From Nocardiopsis sp. NRRL B-16309 (GTDB lineage: Bacteria; Actinomycetota; Actinomycetes; Streptosporangiales; Streptosporangiaceae): 64,000 nucleotides of DNA. The number at the start of each line of letters is the position of its first letter. Within the stretch, counting starts at the first letter, position 1. The DNA is taken from positions 193,937-257,936 of the forward strand of contig NZ_LGEC01000092.1 in NCBI RefSeq assembly GCF_001279585.1. Direction: 5' to 3'. The position numbers and the translations under genes were made by a program. The notes beneath the pieces were generated by a model. That model saw only the letters and a program-made list of their open reading frames with translations. It made no database searches and was not told the origin of the DNA. Positions 43,091-52,633 of this stretch are shown piece by piece.

Positions 43091-45367
43091 CTACGCCAAC
43101 CGGTGCAGCACTCCGGGCAGGTCCCTGGTGTGGGCCACGGTCAGGCGGCGGGTGGCGCGGGTGACGGCGACGTAGAGGTCGTTGGCGCCGCGCGGCTGCT
43201 CCCACACGTGGTCCGGTTCCACGACCACCACGGAGTCGAACTCCAACCCCTTGGACTCGGTCGCGGTTACGACCACGACCGGGTTCTCCAGGGCGTCGCG
43301 CCCCGGGCCCCCGCCGTAGGGGCGCCCCGCGTCCGGCAGCGCGGCGGCCACGGCCGCCACGTCGCGGTCGGCCGTGATCACCGCGACCCGCCCCTCGCCG
43401 ATCGCCCGGACCTCCTCGGCCACCACCGCGGGCAGCGACGCGGCCAGGGTGCCGGTCAGGCGCACCGCTCGCGGCGGGTCGCCCTCCTCGCGCACCGACT
43501 CGGGCAGCTCCTCCTCCGGGGCCGCCGCCCGCAGGACGTCCGCGGCGGCGGCCATGATCGGCGCGGGCGTGCGGTAGTTGACCCGCAGCCGCTCCACGTG
43601 CAGGTTGGCGCCGACGAACGGCTCCAGCGCGTCGAGCCACGACCGGGCACCCGCGGCGCTGCCGGTCTGGGCGACGTCGCCCACGACCGTCAGGGACCGG
43701 GTCGGCACCCGGCGCATCACCGCGCGCCAGGCCATCGGGGACAGCTCCTGGGCCTCGTCCACTATGACGTGGCCGTAGGTCCACTCCCGGTCCTGGCCCG
43801 CGCGCTCGGCGGTGGTGCGCTCGGGCCCGGTGTCGCGGTGGCGCTCGGCCAGGACCCGGGCGTCCAGCAGCGGGTCGTCGGCTCCGGTGAACTCCAGCAC
43901 GCCCTGGGCGTAGCGCTCCTCGTCCGCCTCGCGCGCCGCGCGGCGGCGCTCCCGGGCCCGCTCGGCGCTGTCGTCGTAGCCCAGGAGGTCGGCGGCCTCG
44001 TCCAGCAGCGGCACGTCCTCCACGGTCCACGGGGCGTCGGCCGCGCGCGCCAGCGCCCGGCGCTCGTCCTCGGACAGGCCGGACCGGGCGCCGACGCGGT
44101 CGAGCGCCTCGGGGTCGCAGAACAGCTCCGCCAGCAGCTGCTCGGGCGTCAGCGGTGGCCACAGGGCGTCGACGGCCGCGCGGACGGCGTCCACGAACCA
44201 GAGCCGCTCGCCGATGAAGGGCAGGTCCTCCTCTTCCGCGGGCCGCCCGAGCAGCACGGACTCCGCCCGTGCCAGCTCCCTGAGCAGTGTGGTCACGGCG
44301 TACTTGCGCGCCGCGTTGTGCGGCAGGCGCAGTCCGCGGGCGGTCGTGATCACGTGCGCGGCGGTGTCGGCGGGGACGGTGAGGACGCCCGCGTCGGTCC
44401 GCACCCGCAGTTCCGCGTCGCCGAACGCCTCCAGCGGCGTGCGCTGGCGGTCGAGGACGGCGGCGCGCACGAGGTCGGCCATGCGCGGGGAGCCCTTGAC
44501 GCGCGCGACGGCGTGCGGGTCGTGGTCGCGGGCCTCGACGCCGGGGAACAGTTCGCCCACGGTGCGCATCACCACGTCGGTCTCGCCGAGCGAGGGGAGC
44601 ACGTCGCCGACGTAGCGCAGGAAGGCCGGGTTGGGGCCGACCACCAGGACGCCGCGGCGCTCCAGGATGTGGCGGTGGGTGTAGAGCAGGTACGCGGCGC
44701 GGTGCAGCGCGGCCACGGTCTTGCCGGTGCCCGGGCCGCCCTGGACGACGAGCACTCCGGCCAGGCGGGCGCGGATGACGCGGTCCTGCTCGGCCTGGAT
44801 GGTGGCCACGATGTCGGCCATCCGCCCGGTCCGTCCGCGGCGCAGCGAGGCGAGGAGCGCAGCCTCGCCGACCAGCTGGTGCCGGTCGCTCTCGGACAGC
44901 CCGTCGGGATCGAACACCTCGTCGTCCAGACCGATGACCCGCCTGCGGCGTACGCGCAGGTGGCGTCGGCGGGCGAGGCCCGCGGCGTCACTCGGCGTGG
45001 CGGCGTAGAACGGGCGGGCGGCCGGGGCCCGCCAGTCGACGAGGATGGTCTCGTGCTCGGCGTCGCGGAGGCCGATCCGCCCGATGTAGAGCGTCTCCGG
45101 GTCGGTGGCGAGGTCGACCCGGCCGAAGCACAGGCCCTCCTCGACCGCACCGAGCCGGGCCCGCCGCCGGGCCTGTTCGTAGGAGCGCGCCTCGCGTTCC
45201 ACCAGGGCGGCGAACCCGCCCCGGTCCTGCAGGTGCGCGGCGGCGAGCTGGTCGGCGGTGTACTCCCGCAGTTCGTCCAGGCGCGCGTACATCGCGCTGA
45301 CCCTCGTCTGCTCGTGGGCGAGGGCCTCCTGTTCCGGCGAGGGTGACTCCGGTTGACGACTCTCCAT
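43091..45367 (-). CDS. helD: HelD-type RNA polymerase recycling factor (UvrD-like ATPase)
   Basis: A 758-aa superfamily 1 helicase-like ATPase. Near the N-terminus is a coiled coil (EQEALAHEQTRVSAMYARLD) like the HelD arm that enters the secondary channel of RNA polymerase. Walker A is GGPGTGKT at about residues 210-217, Walker B VIVDEAQELS; late motifs include VTATESKGLEFDSVVVVEPD and LYVAVTRATRRL. This is the actinobacterial class II HelD layout. HelD frees stalled polymerase, and some actinobacterial members (HelR) protect it from rifamycins. ATG 45367 follows AAGGA; a TTG three bases upstream is less likely. Confidence 0.82.
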   Translation of the reverse strand: MESRQPESPSPEQEALAHEQTRVSAMYARLDELREYTADQLAAAHLQDRGGFAALVEREARSYEQARRRARLGAVEEGLCFGRVDLATDPETLYIGRIGLRDAEHETILVDWRAPAARPFYAATPSDAAGLARRRHLRVRRRRVIGLDDEVFDPDGLSESDRHQLVGEAALLASLRRGRTGRMADIVATIQAEQDRVIRARLAGVLVVQGGPGTGKTVAALHRAAYLLYTHRHILERRGVLVVGPNPAFLRYVGDVLPSLGETDVVMRTVGELFPGVEARDHDPHAVARVKGSPRMADLVRAAVLDRQRTPLEAFGDAELRVRTDAGVLTVPADTAAHVITTARGLRLPHNAARKYAVTTLLRELARAESVLLGRPAEEEDLPFIGERLWFVDAVRAAVDALWPPLTPEQLLAELFCDPEALDRVGARSGLSEDERRALARAADAPWTVEDVPLLDEAADLLGYDDSAERARERRRAAREADEERYAQGVLEFTGADDPLLDARVLAERHRDTGPERTTAERAGQDREWTYGHVIVDEAQELSPMAWRAVMRRVPTRSLTVVGDVAQTGSAAGARSWLDALEPFVGANLHVERLRVNYRTPAPIMAAAADVLRAAAPEEELPESVREEGDPPRAVRLTGTLAASLPAVVAEEVRAIGEGRVAVITADRDVAAVAAALPDAGRPYGGGPGRDALENPVVVVTATESKGLEFDSVVVVEPDHVWEQPRGANDLYVAVTRATRRLTVAHTRDLPGVLHRLA

Positions 45368-45408
45368 CAAGGTGATATCCTTGCCGCAGTAAGCTGTGGT
45401 TGCACTAA
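45368..45408. promoter_or_regulatory. Dyad upstream of the HelD gene
   Basis: CAAGGTGATATCCTTG (45368-45383) is an inverted repeat with 5-bp arms, directly upstream of the start codon and containing the AAGGA ribosome site. Next to it on the minus strand is GCTTACTGCGGCAAGG, which holds a GCGGCAAG half like the rifamycin-associated element but with a disrupted partner half. The role is uncertain. Confidence 0.4.
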
Positions 45409-45515
45409 AGATGGTGCTGAGTGTCAGAGCTTACCACCCGCCAGGACGCGGTCCCGCCGGGCCCCGCGCGGCCCTCACCGCCCGCCCGCCGCACGGTCAC
45501 CGCGACGGCGGCCGA

Positions 45516-46511
45516 TCATCCGTCGGCCAGACCGATCCGCTCCAGCGTCCGTCCGGTGCGCTCGTCCTCCTGCGCCAGGAACACGGCGAACTCCTCCCCG
45601 GCCAGATAGGCGTCCGTCCACCGGTGCCGCGCCAGGCGCGCCTCCCACTCCGGCGACGCGTGTACCCGCTCCACCAGCGCCAACAGCCACGCGAGATCGT
45701 CCTCGTCCAGACCGGGCGGGGCCAGCAGCCCGCGCCAGTTCATGAACTCCAGGTCGATCCCGGCCTCCAGCAGCGTCGGTGCGTCCAGTTCCGGATCCGC
45801 CTCGGCCCCCGTCACCGCCAGGACGCGCAACTGGCCGGAGTCGATCGCCGCGCGCTGTTCACTGCGACCCGCGGCGGCGAAGTCGAGCGCGTGGCCCATG
45901 AGGGCGGCCTGCATCGGGCCGCCGCCGTCGTAGGAGTGGTAGACCACGGCGGCCGGGTCGATGCCCAGTTCCTCCGCCAGCAGCATGGTCACCAGGTGGT
46001 CCGGGCCCGCGGGTGTCGAGCCGCCGCCGATCCGTATCCCTCCGGGGTCCGCCCGCCAGGCGGCGACCAGGTCGCCGATGGAGGCGTAGTCGGAGTCGTC
46101 CGGCACCAGCAGTACCTCGGGCTCCTCGATCAGGCGGGCCACCGGCGTGGCCTCGGTCACCGAGTCGGCGGCGGTGTCGACGTGGGTGTTGGCCACCAGG
46201 CCCAGCCCCATCTGCAGCAGCAGGTCCGCCGCCCCGCGCTCGTAGACCAGCCGGGCCAGCGCGGCGGTCCCCGTGCTCCCGGCCAGGTTGAAGACGGTGA
46301 CGTCGGAGACCGCGCCGATCTCCTCGATCACCGAGGCCAGGGTCCGGGCGGTGTGGTCGAACCCGCCGCCGGGCGGGGTCGGCACCATGATCCGCATGGC
46401 GTCCTGGCGCCCCGGCTCCTGGCAGCCCGCCAGGGGCAGTGTCAGACCGGCGGCCAGGACGGCGCGGCGGCTCGGCCCCCGCCGCCCCGCCGTCCGCTCG
46501 CGCTCGTCCAC
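45516..46511 (-). CDS. TctC-family substrate-binding protein 2 (Tat lipoprotein)
   Basis: A 331-aa extracytoplasmic solute receptor. The signal RRGPSRRAVLAAGLTLPLAG has a twin-arginine and ends in a lipobox LAGC. The Bug/TctC fold is clear: MRIMVPTPPGGGFDHTART, FNLAGSTGTAALARLVYERG, VYHSYDGGGPMQAALMGHAL, and the end WEARLARHRWTDAYLAGEEF. It lies 25 bases after the TctA gene. Having a second receptor suggests two ligands or tuning of uptake. Start choice between GTG 46511 and 46523 is uncertain. Confidence 0.82.
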   Translation of the reverse strand: MDERERTAGRRGPSRRAVLAAGLTLPLAGCQEPGRQDAMRIMVPTPPGGGFDHTARTLASVIEEIGAVSDVTVFNLAGSTGTAALARLVYERGAADLLLQMGLGLVANTHVDTAADSVTEATPVARLIEEPEVLLVPDDSDYASIGDLVAAWRADPGGIRIGGGSTPAGPDHLVTMLLAEELGIDPAAVVYHSYDGGGPMQAALMGHALDFAAAGRSEQRAAIDSGQLRVLAVTGAEADPELDAPTLLEAGIDLEFMNWRGLLAPPGLDEDDLAWLLALVERVHASPEWEARLARHRWTDAYLAGEEFAVFLAQEDERTGRTLERIGLADG

Positions 46512-46536
46512 GCCGCCCGTCACTTCCTGTCGCTGG

Positions 46537-48213
46537 TCAGTCCCGCGGTGCGGCCTGGCCGTCGGGCCCGGAACCGGTTCCCGACGCGGCCCCCGTCCCG
46601 GGCGCGGTCGCCGAACCGGCCTCGGCCCGGTCGCGCGACTCCTCCCGGGCATCGTCCTCCCCGGTCGGCGCGGCCTCCTCCGACGCGTCTCCGGTCCCGG
46701 CCGTCGGCGCGGACGGTTCTGCCGGTTCGATCCCCGTGCGGCGCCGGCGCAGGACGCGCACGAGAGCCGGGAGCATCGAGAGCAGAGCCACCGCCAGCAG
46801 ACCCGCCGAGATCGGCTCGGTGAGGAACACCGACCACGCGCCGTCGGAGATCTGCAGCGCCCGCCGCATGTTCGTCTCCATCAGCCCGCCCAGGATGAGT
46901 CCCAGGATCAGTGGCGCGGCCGGGAACCCGTTGCGTCGCATCAGGAACCCGATCACGCCGAACGCGGCCAGCATCCCCAGGTCGAAGACGCTGAAGCTGA
47001 GCCCGTAGACGCCTACCACGCAGAATACGACCACCAGCGGGACCAGCATCGTCCTGGGTGTGTTGAGCACCTTGGCGAACAGCGGGATGAGGGGCAGGTT
47101 GAGGATCAGCAGCACCACACTGCCGATGTACATCGAGGCGACCACGCCCCAGAACATGTCGGGGTTCTCCGACAGCATCATCGGGCCCGGCTGCACGCCG
47201 AGCACCATCAGGGCGCCCAGCAGGATCGCCGTCGTGCCCGAGCCCGGGACGCCCAGGGTCATCAGCGGCACGAACGAGCCCACGGCCGCCGCGTTGTTGG
47301 CCGCCTCCGGCGCGGCCACGCCCTTCGGGTTGCCCTGCCCGAACGTGTCCCCGTCCCGGGCGATCTTCTTCTCCATCGAGTACGACAGGAAGGAGGCGAC
47401 CGTGGCCCCCGCGCCCGGCAGCACACCGGTGAAGAACCCCAGCACCGACGAGCGCAGCGCGGGCGGGGTGATCTGGGCGATCTCCCGACGGGACAGCCGC
47501 AGCGAGGTCACGCCCTTGCGCACGCCGCCCTGGCCCCGCTGGTTGAGCATCACCAGCACCTCGGCCAGCGCGAACACGCCCAGCGCCACGATGAGGAACT
47601 CCACGCCCTCGTACAGTTCCGGCAGGTCGAAGGTGAAGCGGACGATCGCGGTCTGGGAGTCGATCCCCACCAGGGCGATCATCACCCCGACCACGGCGGC
47701 GATCAGGCCCTTGACGAGGTTGCGCCCGCCCAGGGAGACCACCGCGGTCAGCCCCAGCACCATCAGCGCGAAGTACTCCACCGGGCCGAAGCTGACGGCG
47801 AACGACGCCAGGCTCGGCGCGATCGCCATCAGCCCCACGACGCTGATCGTGCCGCCGACGAACGAGCAGATCGCCGCGATCGCCAGCGCCTTGCCCGCCT
47901 GGCCCTTGAGGGCCATCGGATAGCCGTCGAAGGAGGTGGCGACCGTTCCGGCCACACCCGGGGCGTTGAGCAGGATGGACGAGGTCGATCCGCCGAAGAT
48001 CGCCCCGTAGTACACCCCCGCCAGCATGATGATCGCCGACGTGGGGTCCATGCCGTAGGCGATGGGGATCATGAGCGCGATCGCGCTCATCGGGCCCAGC
48101 CCGGGCAGCATGCCGATGATCGTTCCGGCCAGCACACCGATGAAGACGTAGAGCAGGTTCTCCGGCGTCAGCGCGATGCCGAAGCCGTACATGAGTTGGT
48201 CGAGCATGCCCAT
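46537..48213 (-). CDS. tctA: TctA-family large membrane subunit
   Basis: A 558-aa permease with about 11-12 helices. TctA signatures are seen: GVLAGTIIGMLPGLGPMSAI near the start, GAIFGGSTSSILLNAPGVAG, and VLPGAGATVASFLSYSMEKK, then GVPGSGTTAILLGALMVL. It forms the channel of a tripartite tricarboxylate transporter, which uses ion gradients to import carboxylates delivered by TctC. The last 55 residues are an acidic Gly/Ala/Ser-rich cytoplasmic tail, longer than usual. It follows TctB by 24 bases in one operon. Confidence 0.92.
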   Translation of the reverse strand: MGMLDQLMYGFGIALTPENLLYVFIGVLAGTIIGMLPGLGPMSAIALMIPIAYGMDPTSAIIMLAGVYYGAIFGGSTSSILLNAPGVAGTVATSFDGYPMALKGQAGKALAIAAICSFVGGTISVVGLMAIAPSLASFAVSFGPVEYFALMVLGLTAVVSLGGRNLVKGLIAAVVGVMIALVGIDSQTAIVRFTFDLPELYEGVEFLIVALGVFALAEVLVMLNQRGQGGVRKGVTSLRLSRREIAQITPPALRSSVLGFFTGVLPGAGATVASFLSYSMEKKIARDGDTFGQGNPKGVAAPEAANNAAAVGSFVPLMTLGVPGSGTTAILLGALMVLGVQPGPMMLSENPDMFWGVVASMYIGSVVLLILNLPLIPLFAKVLNTPRTMLVPLVVVFCVVGVYGLSFSVFDLGMLAAFGVIGFLMRRNGFPAAPLILGLILGGLMETNMRRALQISDGAWSVFLTEPISAGLLAVALLSMLPALVRVLRRRRTGIEPAEPSAPTAGTGDASEEAAPTGEDDAREESRDRAEAGSATAPGTGAASGTGSGPDGQAAPRD

Positions 48214-48237
48214 GAGAGGGGTTTCCTTGGTCTCAGG

Positions 48238-48924
48238 TCAGAAGGGAAGCGGGCCGCTCGGCAGCGTCACGTCCAGGCCCCACGTCATTCCCGCGTAGAA
48301 CGCGAACGGCAGGGTGAGGGCGACCACGGCGTTGACCAGGTGGCGGCGGTAGCCGAGGTACCAGGTCATCGATCCCAGGTAGAGGGCGGTGGACAGGATG
48401 AAGCCCAGGAGCTCGAACACGGCGATGTAGGCGACCAGGGCGCCGACGAACAGGCCGATCTCCAGCCGGGGGTCGTCGAGGCGGCCCAGCCGGGGCTCAC
48501 CGCCCTCCTGTGCCTGGACGGCGGGCTCCTCGGCGGTCTCGGCGGCCTCGGCCCCTTCGATGCCGGGCCCGTCACCGGACCCGGAACCGGCCGACCCGCT
48601 CGCGGGCTCGGGCGCCGTCTCCTCCGGCGGCCTGCGCTGGAAGAACAGCAGCACCGCCAGGACCAGCAGCGCCACGCCCAGCCAGCGCGGGAGCGTCGAG
48701 GGCTGGACCGGGACGCTCACCGCCGTGTAGTCGGGCATCTGGAAGGCCAGCGCCAGGTAGCCGATCGCGAACACGGCGACCGCGATCCCGAGCGTGCGCG
48801 GCGAGAACCGGAACGCCTGCTCGGGCAGGATCGGCGTGCGCGGTGTCCGGGCCCCGCGGGGGCGGCCGGGGGCCGCCCCCTCCGCGGGCGCGCCGTCGCG
48901 GCGCGCTGTGGTGTGCTCGCTCAC
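48238..48924 (-). CDS. tctB: TctB-family small membrane subunit
   Basis: A 228-aa four-helix membrane protein: LGIAVAVFAIGYLALAFQM, LPRWLGVALLVLAVLLFF, IGLFVGALVAYIAVFELLGF and NAVVALTLPFAFYAGMTWGL. An acidic Pro/Glu/Ser-rich cytoplasmic loop of about 45 residues separates helices 2 and 3. GTG 48924 overlaps the TctC stop (GTGA), so the two are translationally coupled. Confidence 0.87.
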   Translation of the reverse strand: MSEHTTARRDGAPAEGAAPGRPRGARTPRTPILPEQAFRFSPRTLGIAVAVFAIGYLALAFQMPDYTAVSVPVQPSTLPRWLGVALLVLAVLLFFQRRPPEETAPEPASGSAGSGSGDGPGIEGAEAAETAEEPAVQAQEGGEPRLGRLDDPRLEIGLFVGALVAYIAVFELLGFILSTALYLGSMTWYLGYRRHLVNAVVALTLPFAFYAGMTWGLDVTLPSGPLPF

Positions 48925-49976
48925 TGGAGACCGACCTCGGTGAGGATCTGCGCGAACTCTTCGCGGGTCTCGTCCAGGAACGCGCCGAACTCCTCGCTGT
49001 CCTGGTAGGCGTCCGTCCAGCCCAGGCGGGCCGACTCCGTCTGCCAGGCCTCGGTGTCCATCAGGTCGGCGAAGAGCGTCTCGTAGTAGGCGACCTGGGC
49101 CTCGCTCAGGTCCGACGGGGCCATGACGCCGCGCCAGATGTCGAACGTGAAGTCGATGTCCTGCTCCTGCAGGGTCGGCACGTCCGCCACCGCGTCCACG
49201 CGCTCGGCGGAGGAGACCCCCACCGCGCGCACGTCGCCGGACTCCAGCATGCCCAGCGCCTCGCCGACACCGACCACGGCCCCGTCCACGTGGCCGCCCA
49301 GCAGCGAGGTCAGGGCCTCGCCGCCGCCGTCGAAGGGGATGTAGTTGGCCTGGGTCGCGTCGGCTCCGGCGGCCTCCAGCGCACCGGCCAGGGCGACGTG
49401 GTCCATGCTGCCGGGGCCGGAGCCGCCGCCGACGCTCATGTCGCCCGACTCCACCTGGGCGGCCAGGTCGTCGAAGGTCTCCACGGGGGAGTCGGCGGCC
49501 ACCAGGTAGACCATGTAGTCGGTCGCCAGCCGGGCGACCGGCGTGAAGTCCTCGTGGTCGTAGTCGGAGTCACCGGCCATCGGCACCAGCAGAATGGGCG
49601 GGCTCGTCACGAACAGCTTGTGCGGGTCGCCGGCGTTGTTGGCGATGTAGCCCCAGCCGATCGCGCCGCCGGCGCCGGGCTTGTTGACCACCTGGACGGA
49701 GTCGTCCACCAGCTCTTCCTCCTCCAGCAGGCGGGCGCTGGTGCGGGCGAGCGTGTCCCAGCCGCCGCCGGTGGCGGCCGGAGCGGTGATCTCGATGGGC
49801 TGGGACGGCGACCAGGTACCGTCCTCGGCGACGGCGCCCTCGTCGGTGCCGCCGCAGGCGGCGAGCACGAGCGGCAGGGCCGCGGCGACGGCGGCCGCGC
49901 GGAACCCGAGGGTCCGGCGGGAGGCGCCCGAACCGGGGGCACTGGGACTGACGTGCGTCTTCGTCAAGCGGAGCAT
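48921..49976 (-). CDS. tctC: TctC-family substrate-binding protein 1 (lipoprotein)
   Basis: A 351-aa receptor. The signal LGFRAAAVAAALPLVLAACG ends in a lipobox LAAC. The Bug fold is complete: PIEITAPAATGGGWDTLART, VVNKPGAGGAIGWGYIANNA, ANYIPFDGGGEALTSLLGGH and SARLGWTDAYQDSEEFGAFL. ATG 49976 has GGAG six bases upstream. First gene of the operon, divergent from the sensor kinase that probably controls it. The substrate is probably a di- or tricarboxylate. Confidence 0.9.
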   Translation of the reverse strand: MLRLTKTHVSPSAPGSGASRRTLGFRAAAVAAALPLVLAACGGTDEGAVAEDGTWSPSQPIEITAPAATGGGWDTLARTSARLLEEEELVDDSVQVVNKPGAGGAIGWGYIANNAGDPHKLFVTSPPILLVPMAGDSDYDHEDFTPVARLATDYMVYLVAADSPVETFDDLAAQVESGDMSVGGGSGPGSMDHVALAGALEAAGADATQANYIPFDGGGEALTSLLGGHVDGAVVGVGEALGMLESGDVRAVGVSSAERVDAVADVPTLQEQDIDFTFDIWRGVMAPSDLSEAQVAYYETLFADLMDTEAWQTESARLGWTDAYQDSEEFGAFLDETREEFAQILTEVGLQ

Positions 49977-50066
49977 GATTTCTCCGTAGGGGATGCGGCC
50001 GGGTATGTTCCGGTTGTCGTGTGAGGCAACGCACAGGCAAGCAGAGGGAAACACGGGTGAAAAGTG

Positions 50067-50116
50067 TTGTGTCTTTTGTGCGGGCAATGGTCGTAAGGAA
50101 CGTTGTGGTCGTTGTG
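50067..50116. promoter_or_regulatory. Paired TTGTG direct repeats between tctC and the sensor kinase
   Basis: TTGTG occurs at 50067, 50076, 50103 and 50112: two pairs, each with 9-bp spacing. They lie in the 169-base divergent region. Direct repeats near one helical turn apart are a common layout for CitB/DctR-type response regulators, so this is a candidate binding site. Confidence 0.45.
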
Positions 50117-50145
50117 GTCACACGGACGCCGGAGGCGGTCCACAG

Positions 50146-51756
50146 ATGAGGTTCGGGGCGCCGCGGACGACGCTGGCCGGGCAGTTCCTCGCGCTGCAGC
50201 TGGGCATCGTCGTGATCGTGCTGGTCATGGTCGCCGCGGTGTCCCTGGCCCAGTCCGACGCGCGCCTGCGCCAGGCCGAGAGCCGCCGCATGCTCTCGGT
50301 CGCCGAGAGCACCGCCGCGCGCGACATCGTCCGCGCCGGACTGGAGGCCGACGGGCGCCTGGAGGTGCTGGCGCCGACCGCCGAGAGCGTGCGGGTGCTC
50401 TCCAACGCCGACCACCTGGTCATCCACGACCGGGGCGGCCAGGCGCTGACCCTGGATCCCGGTCCCAGGGACGGCGGGCCCCAGGGCGCGCCCGGTATCG
50501 CCTCGGCGCTGGAGGGCCGGGCCTGGACCGGCGTGACCCAGATCGAGGGCAACCGCGTCGTGGCCGCGGCCGTGCCGGTCATCGGCGACGGCGGCACCAT
50601 CCTCGGCGTCGTCCTGACGGGCGTGGACTACCCCGGAGCCGGTGAACTCCTCGTCCTGGCCACCCCCAACCTGCTGGTGTACCTGGGCATCGCCAGCGTG
50701 CTCGGCGTGGCCGGGTCACTGCTGCTGTCGCGCCGCGTCAAGCGCCAGACCCTCGGGCTGGAGCCCGACCAGATCGCCCGCCTCGTGGAGCACCGCGAGG
50801 CCATGCTGCACGGCATCAAGGAGGGCGTCCTGGGGCTGGACGCCGACCACCGCGTCACCCTGGCCAACGACGCCGCCGTCCGCCTGCTCGGCCTGCCCCC
50901 GGACTCCGTCGGCTCCACCCTGACGGAACTGGGAGTGGGCGGTGAGCTGGAGGACGTGCTGCTGGGCAGGGTCCAGGGACGTGACACCGTCGTCGCGCTG
51001 GGGGACCGGCTGGTGGCCCTGAACCGCATGCCGCTGGCCGCCGAGGGGCGCCCCGCCGGGTCCGTGACCACCATGCGCGACCGCACCGACCTGGTCGAAC
51101 TCCAGCACGAACTGGACACCAGCCAGACCACCACCGAGACCCTGCGCGCACAGGCCCACGAGTTCAGCAACCGGCTGCACGTCATCTCGGGGCTGCTGGA
51201 ACTGCGGGAGTACGGTGAGGCGGCCAAGTACGTCAGCCAGGTCGGCGGTGCCCGCGCCCAGCTCAGCGCGGACGTCACCGGCCGGGTCAACGACCCGTCG
51301 CTGGCCGCGCTGCTCATCGCCAAGACCAGCCTGGCCGACGAACAGCGCACGCGGCTGCTCGTCTCCCCGGGGACCCGGCTGGAGCCGGTGTCGGCGGAGC
51401 TGTCCGACGACCTGGTCACCGTCGTGGCCAACTTGATCGACAACGCCCTGGACGCCGTCGCCCCGACCGCCGGTGGCACCGAGCGCCCCTGGGTGGAGGT
51501 CGAGGTCGTCGGCGGCGGAGGCGATCCGGTCCGGGTGGCCGTCAGCGACTCCGGGCCCGGCGTGCCCAGCGAGCTCGCCGGCGAGGTGTTCCAGCACGGC
51601 TACACGACCAAGGACGGCGCCGGGCGCAAGCGCGGCCTGGGCCTGGCCATCGTCGGGCTGGTCTGCGCGCGCCGCGGCGGGACCGCCACCGTCACGGGCT
51701 CGCAGTTCACCGCCGTCCTGCACGAGACCCCGCCCGCGCCCGAGGAGGAGACCTGA
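50146..51756 (+). CDS. CitA/DctB/DpiB-type sensor histidine kinase
   Basis: A 536-aa membrane sensor. Helix 1 (LGIVVIVLVMVAAVSLAQSD) and helix 2 (LLVYLGIASVLGVAGSLLLS) bracket an extracellular PASTA-free sensor domain of about 140 residues like the CitA PAS domain. A cytoplasmic PAS follows (GVLGLDADHRVTLANDAAVR). The phospho-acceptor region is AHEFSNRLHVISGLLELREY, and the ATP domain has VVANLIDNALDA and DSGPGVP. This family senses extracellular C4 or C6 carboxylates. GGAGG upstream fixes ATG 50146. Confidence 0.9.
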   Translation: MRFGAPRTTLAGQFLALQLGIVVIVLVMVAAVSLAQSDARLRQAESRRMLSVAESTAARDIVRAGLEADGRLEVLAPTAESVRVLSNADHLVIHDRGGQALTLDPGPRDGGPQGAPGIASALEGRAWTGVTQIEGNRVVAAAVPVIGDGGTILGVVLTGVDYPGAGELLVLATPNLLVYLGIASVLGVAGSLLLSRRVKRQTLGLEPDQIARLVEHREAMLHGIKEGVLGLDADHRVTLANDAAVRLLGLPPDSVGSTLTELGVGGELEDVLLGRVQGRDTVVALGDRLVALNRMPLAAEGRPAGSVTTMRDRTDLVELQHELDTSQTTTETLRAQAHEFSNRLHVISGLLELREYGEAAKYVSQVGGARAQLSADVTGRVNDPSLAALLIAKTSLADEQRTRLLVSPGTRLEPVSAELSDDLVTVVANLIDNALDAVAPTAGGTERPWVEVEVVGGGGDPVRVAVSDSGPGVPSELAGEVFQHGYTTKDGAGRKRGLGLAIVGLVCARRGGTATVTGSQFTAVLHETPPAPEEET

Positions 51757-51805
51757 TGCCGACCACCCCGGGCCGACCGGAACCGCACCCCACCGGAGGT
51801 ACACG

Positions 51806-52570
51806 TTGAACGCGCCACAGGAGACCGCGGAGCAGGCCCCGGCGGCGCAGGTCAGGACGCTCATCGTCGACGACGACTTCATGGTCGCCCGGGTCCACCG
51901 CGGCCTGGTGGAGCGCGTCCCCGGCTTCACCGTCATCGGCGAGGCCGGGACCGGGGCCGAGGCCCTGGAGATGGTCGCCCGGCTGCGCCCGGACCTGGTC
52001 CTGCTCGACATCTACCTGCCCGACATGAACGGCATCGAGGTGCTGCGCGCACTGCGTGCGCCAGGCGGCGAGGACCTGCCGGAGGTCGACGCCCTGGTCA
52101 TCACGGCGGCGCGGGACAGCGGGACCGTGCGCCAGGCCCTGCGCGGCGGCGCGGTGCAGTACCTGATCAAGCCCTTCGAACCCGCCGTGCTCACCGAACG
52201 GCTGCGCGACTACGCCCGGCTGCGCCGCGACCTGGAGACCGGGGGCGCCGCCGACCAGGACGCCGTGGACCGGGCCTTCGGGGCGGCCCGGCCCGCGGCC
52301 AGGCCCGCCAAGGCGATGCCCAAGGGGCTCACCAGCCCGACGGCCGCCCTCGTGGAGCGGGCGCTGCGCGAGCACGCCGCCCGGGGCGGGAGCGAGGGCG
52401 GCGAGGACCTGTCGGCGACCGAGTGCGCCGCGGCCACCGGCATCTCCCGGGTCAGCGCCCGGCGCTACCTGGAGTACTTCGCCGACTCCGGCCGCGTCGA
52501 GGTCCGGCTGCGCTACGGCACGGCCGGGCGCCCCGAGCGCCGCTACCGCTGGTCGGGATCGGCCGGCTGA
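51806..52570 (+). CDS. CitB/DctR-type response regulator
   Basis: A 254-aa regulator. The receiver has LIVDDDFMVARVHRGLVERV, the phospho-Asp in LVLLDIYLPDMNGIEVLRAL and the Lys in QYLIKPFEPA. The C-terminal winged HTH (ATECAAATGISRVSARRYLE) matches the family that activates carboxylate transport. TTG 51806 is chosen because GGAGGT lies five bases upstream. It follows the kinase gene by 49 bases and probably activates the divergent tct operon. Confidence 0.9.
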   Translation: MNAPQETAEQAPAAQVRTLIVDDDFMVARVHRGLVERVPGFTVIGEAGTGAEALEMVARLRPDLVLLDIYLPDMNGIEVLRALRAPGGEDLPEVDALVITAARDSGTVRQALRGGAVQYLIKPFEPAVLTERLRDYARLRRDLETGGAADQDAVDRAFGAARPAARPAKAMPKGLTSPTAALVERALREHAARGGSEGGEDLSATECAAATGISRVSARRYLEYFADSGRVEVRLRYGTAGRPERRYRWSGSAG

Positions 52571-52633
52571 GCGCGCCGGAGCGGGGGAGGGGAGGGGCCA
52601 CGGCCGACCGTGCCGGGCGGGGTCGCGGTCGCC

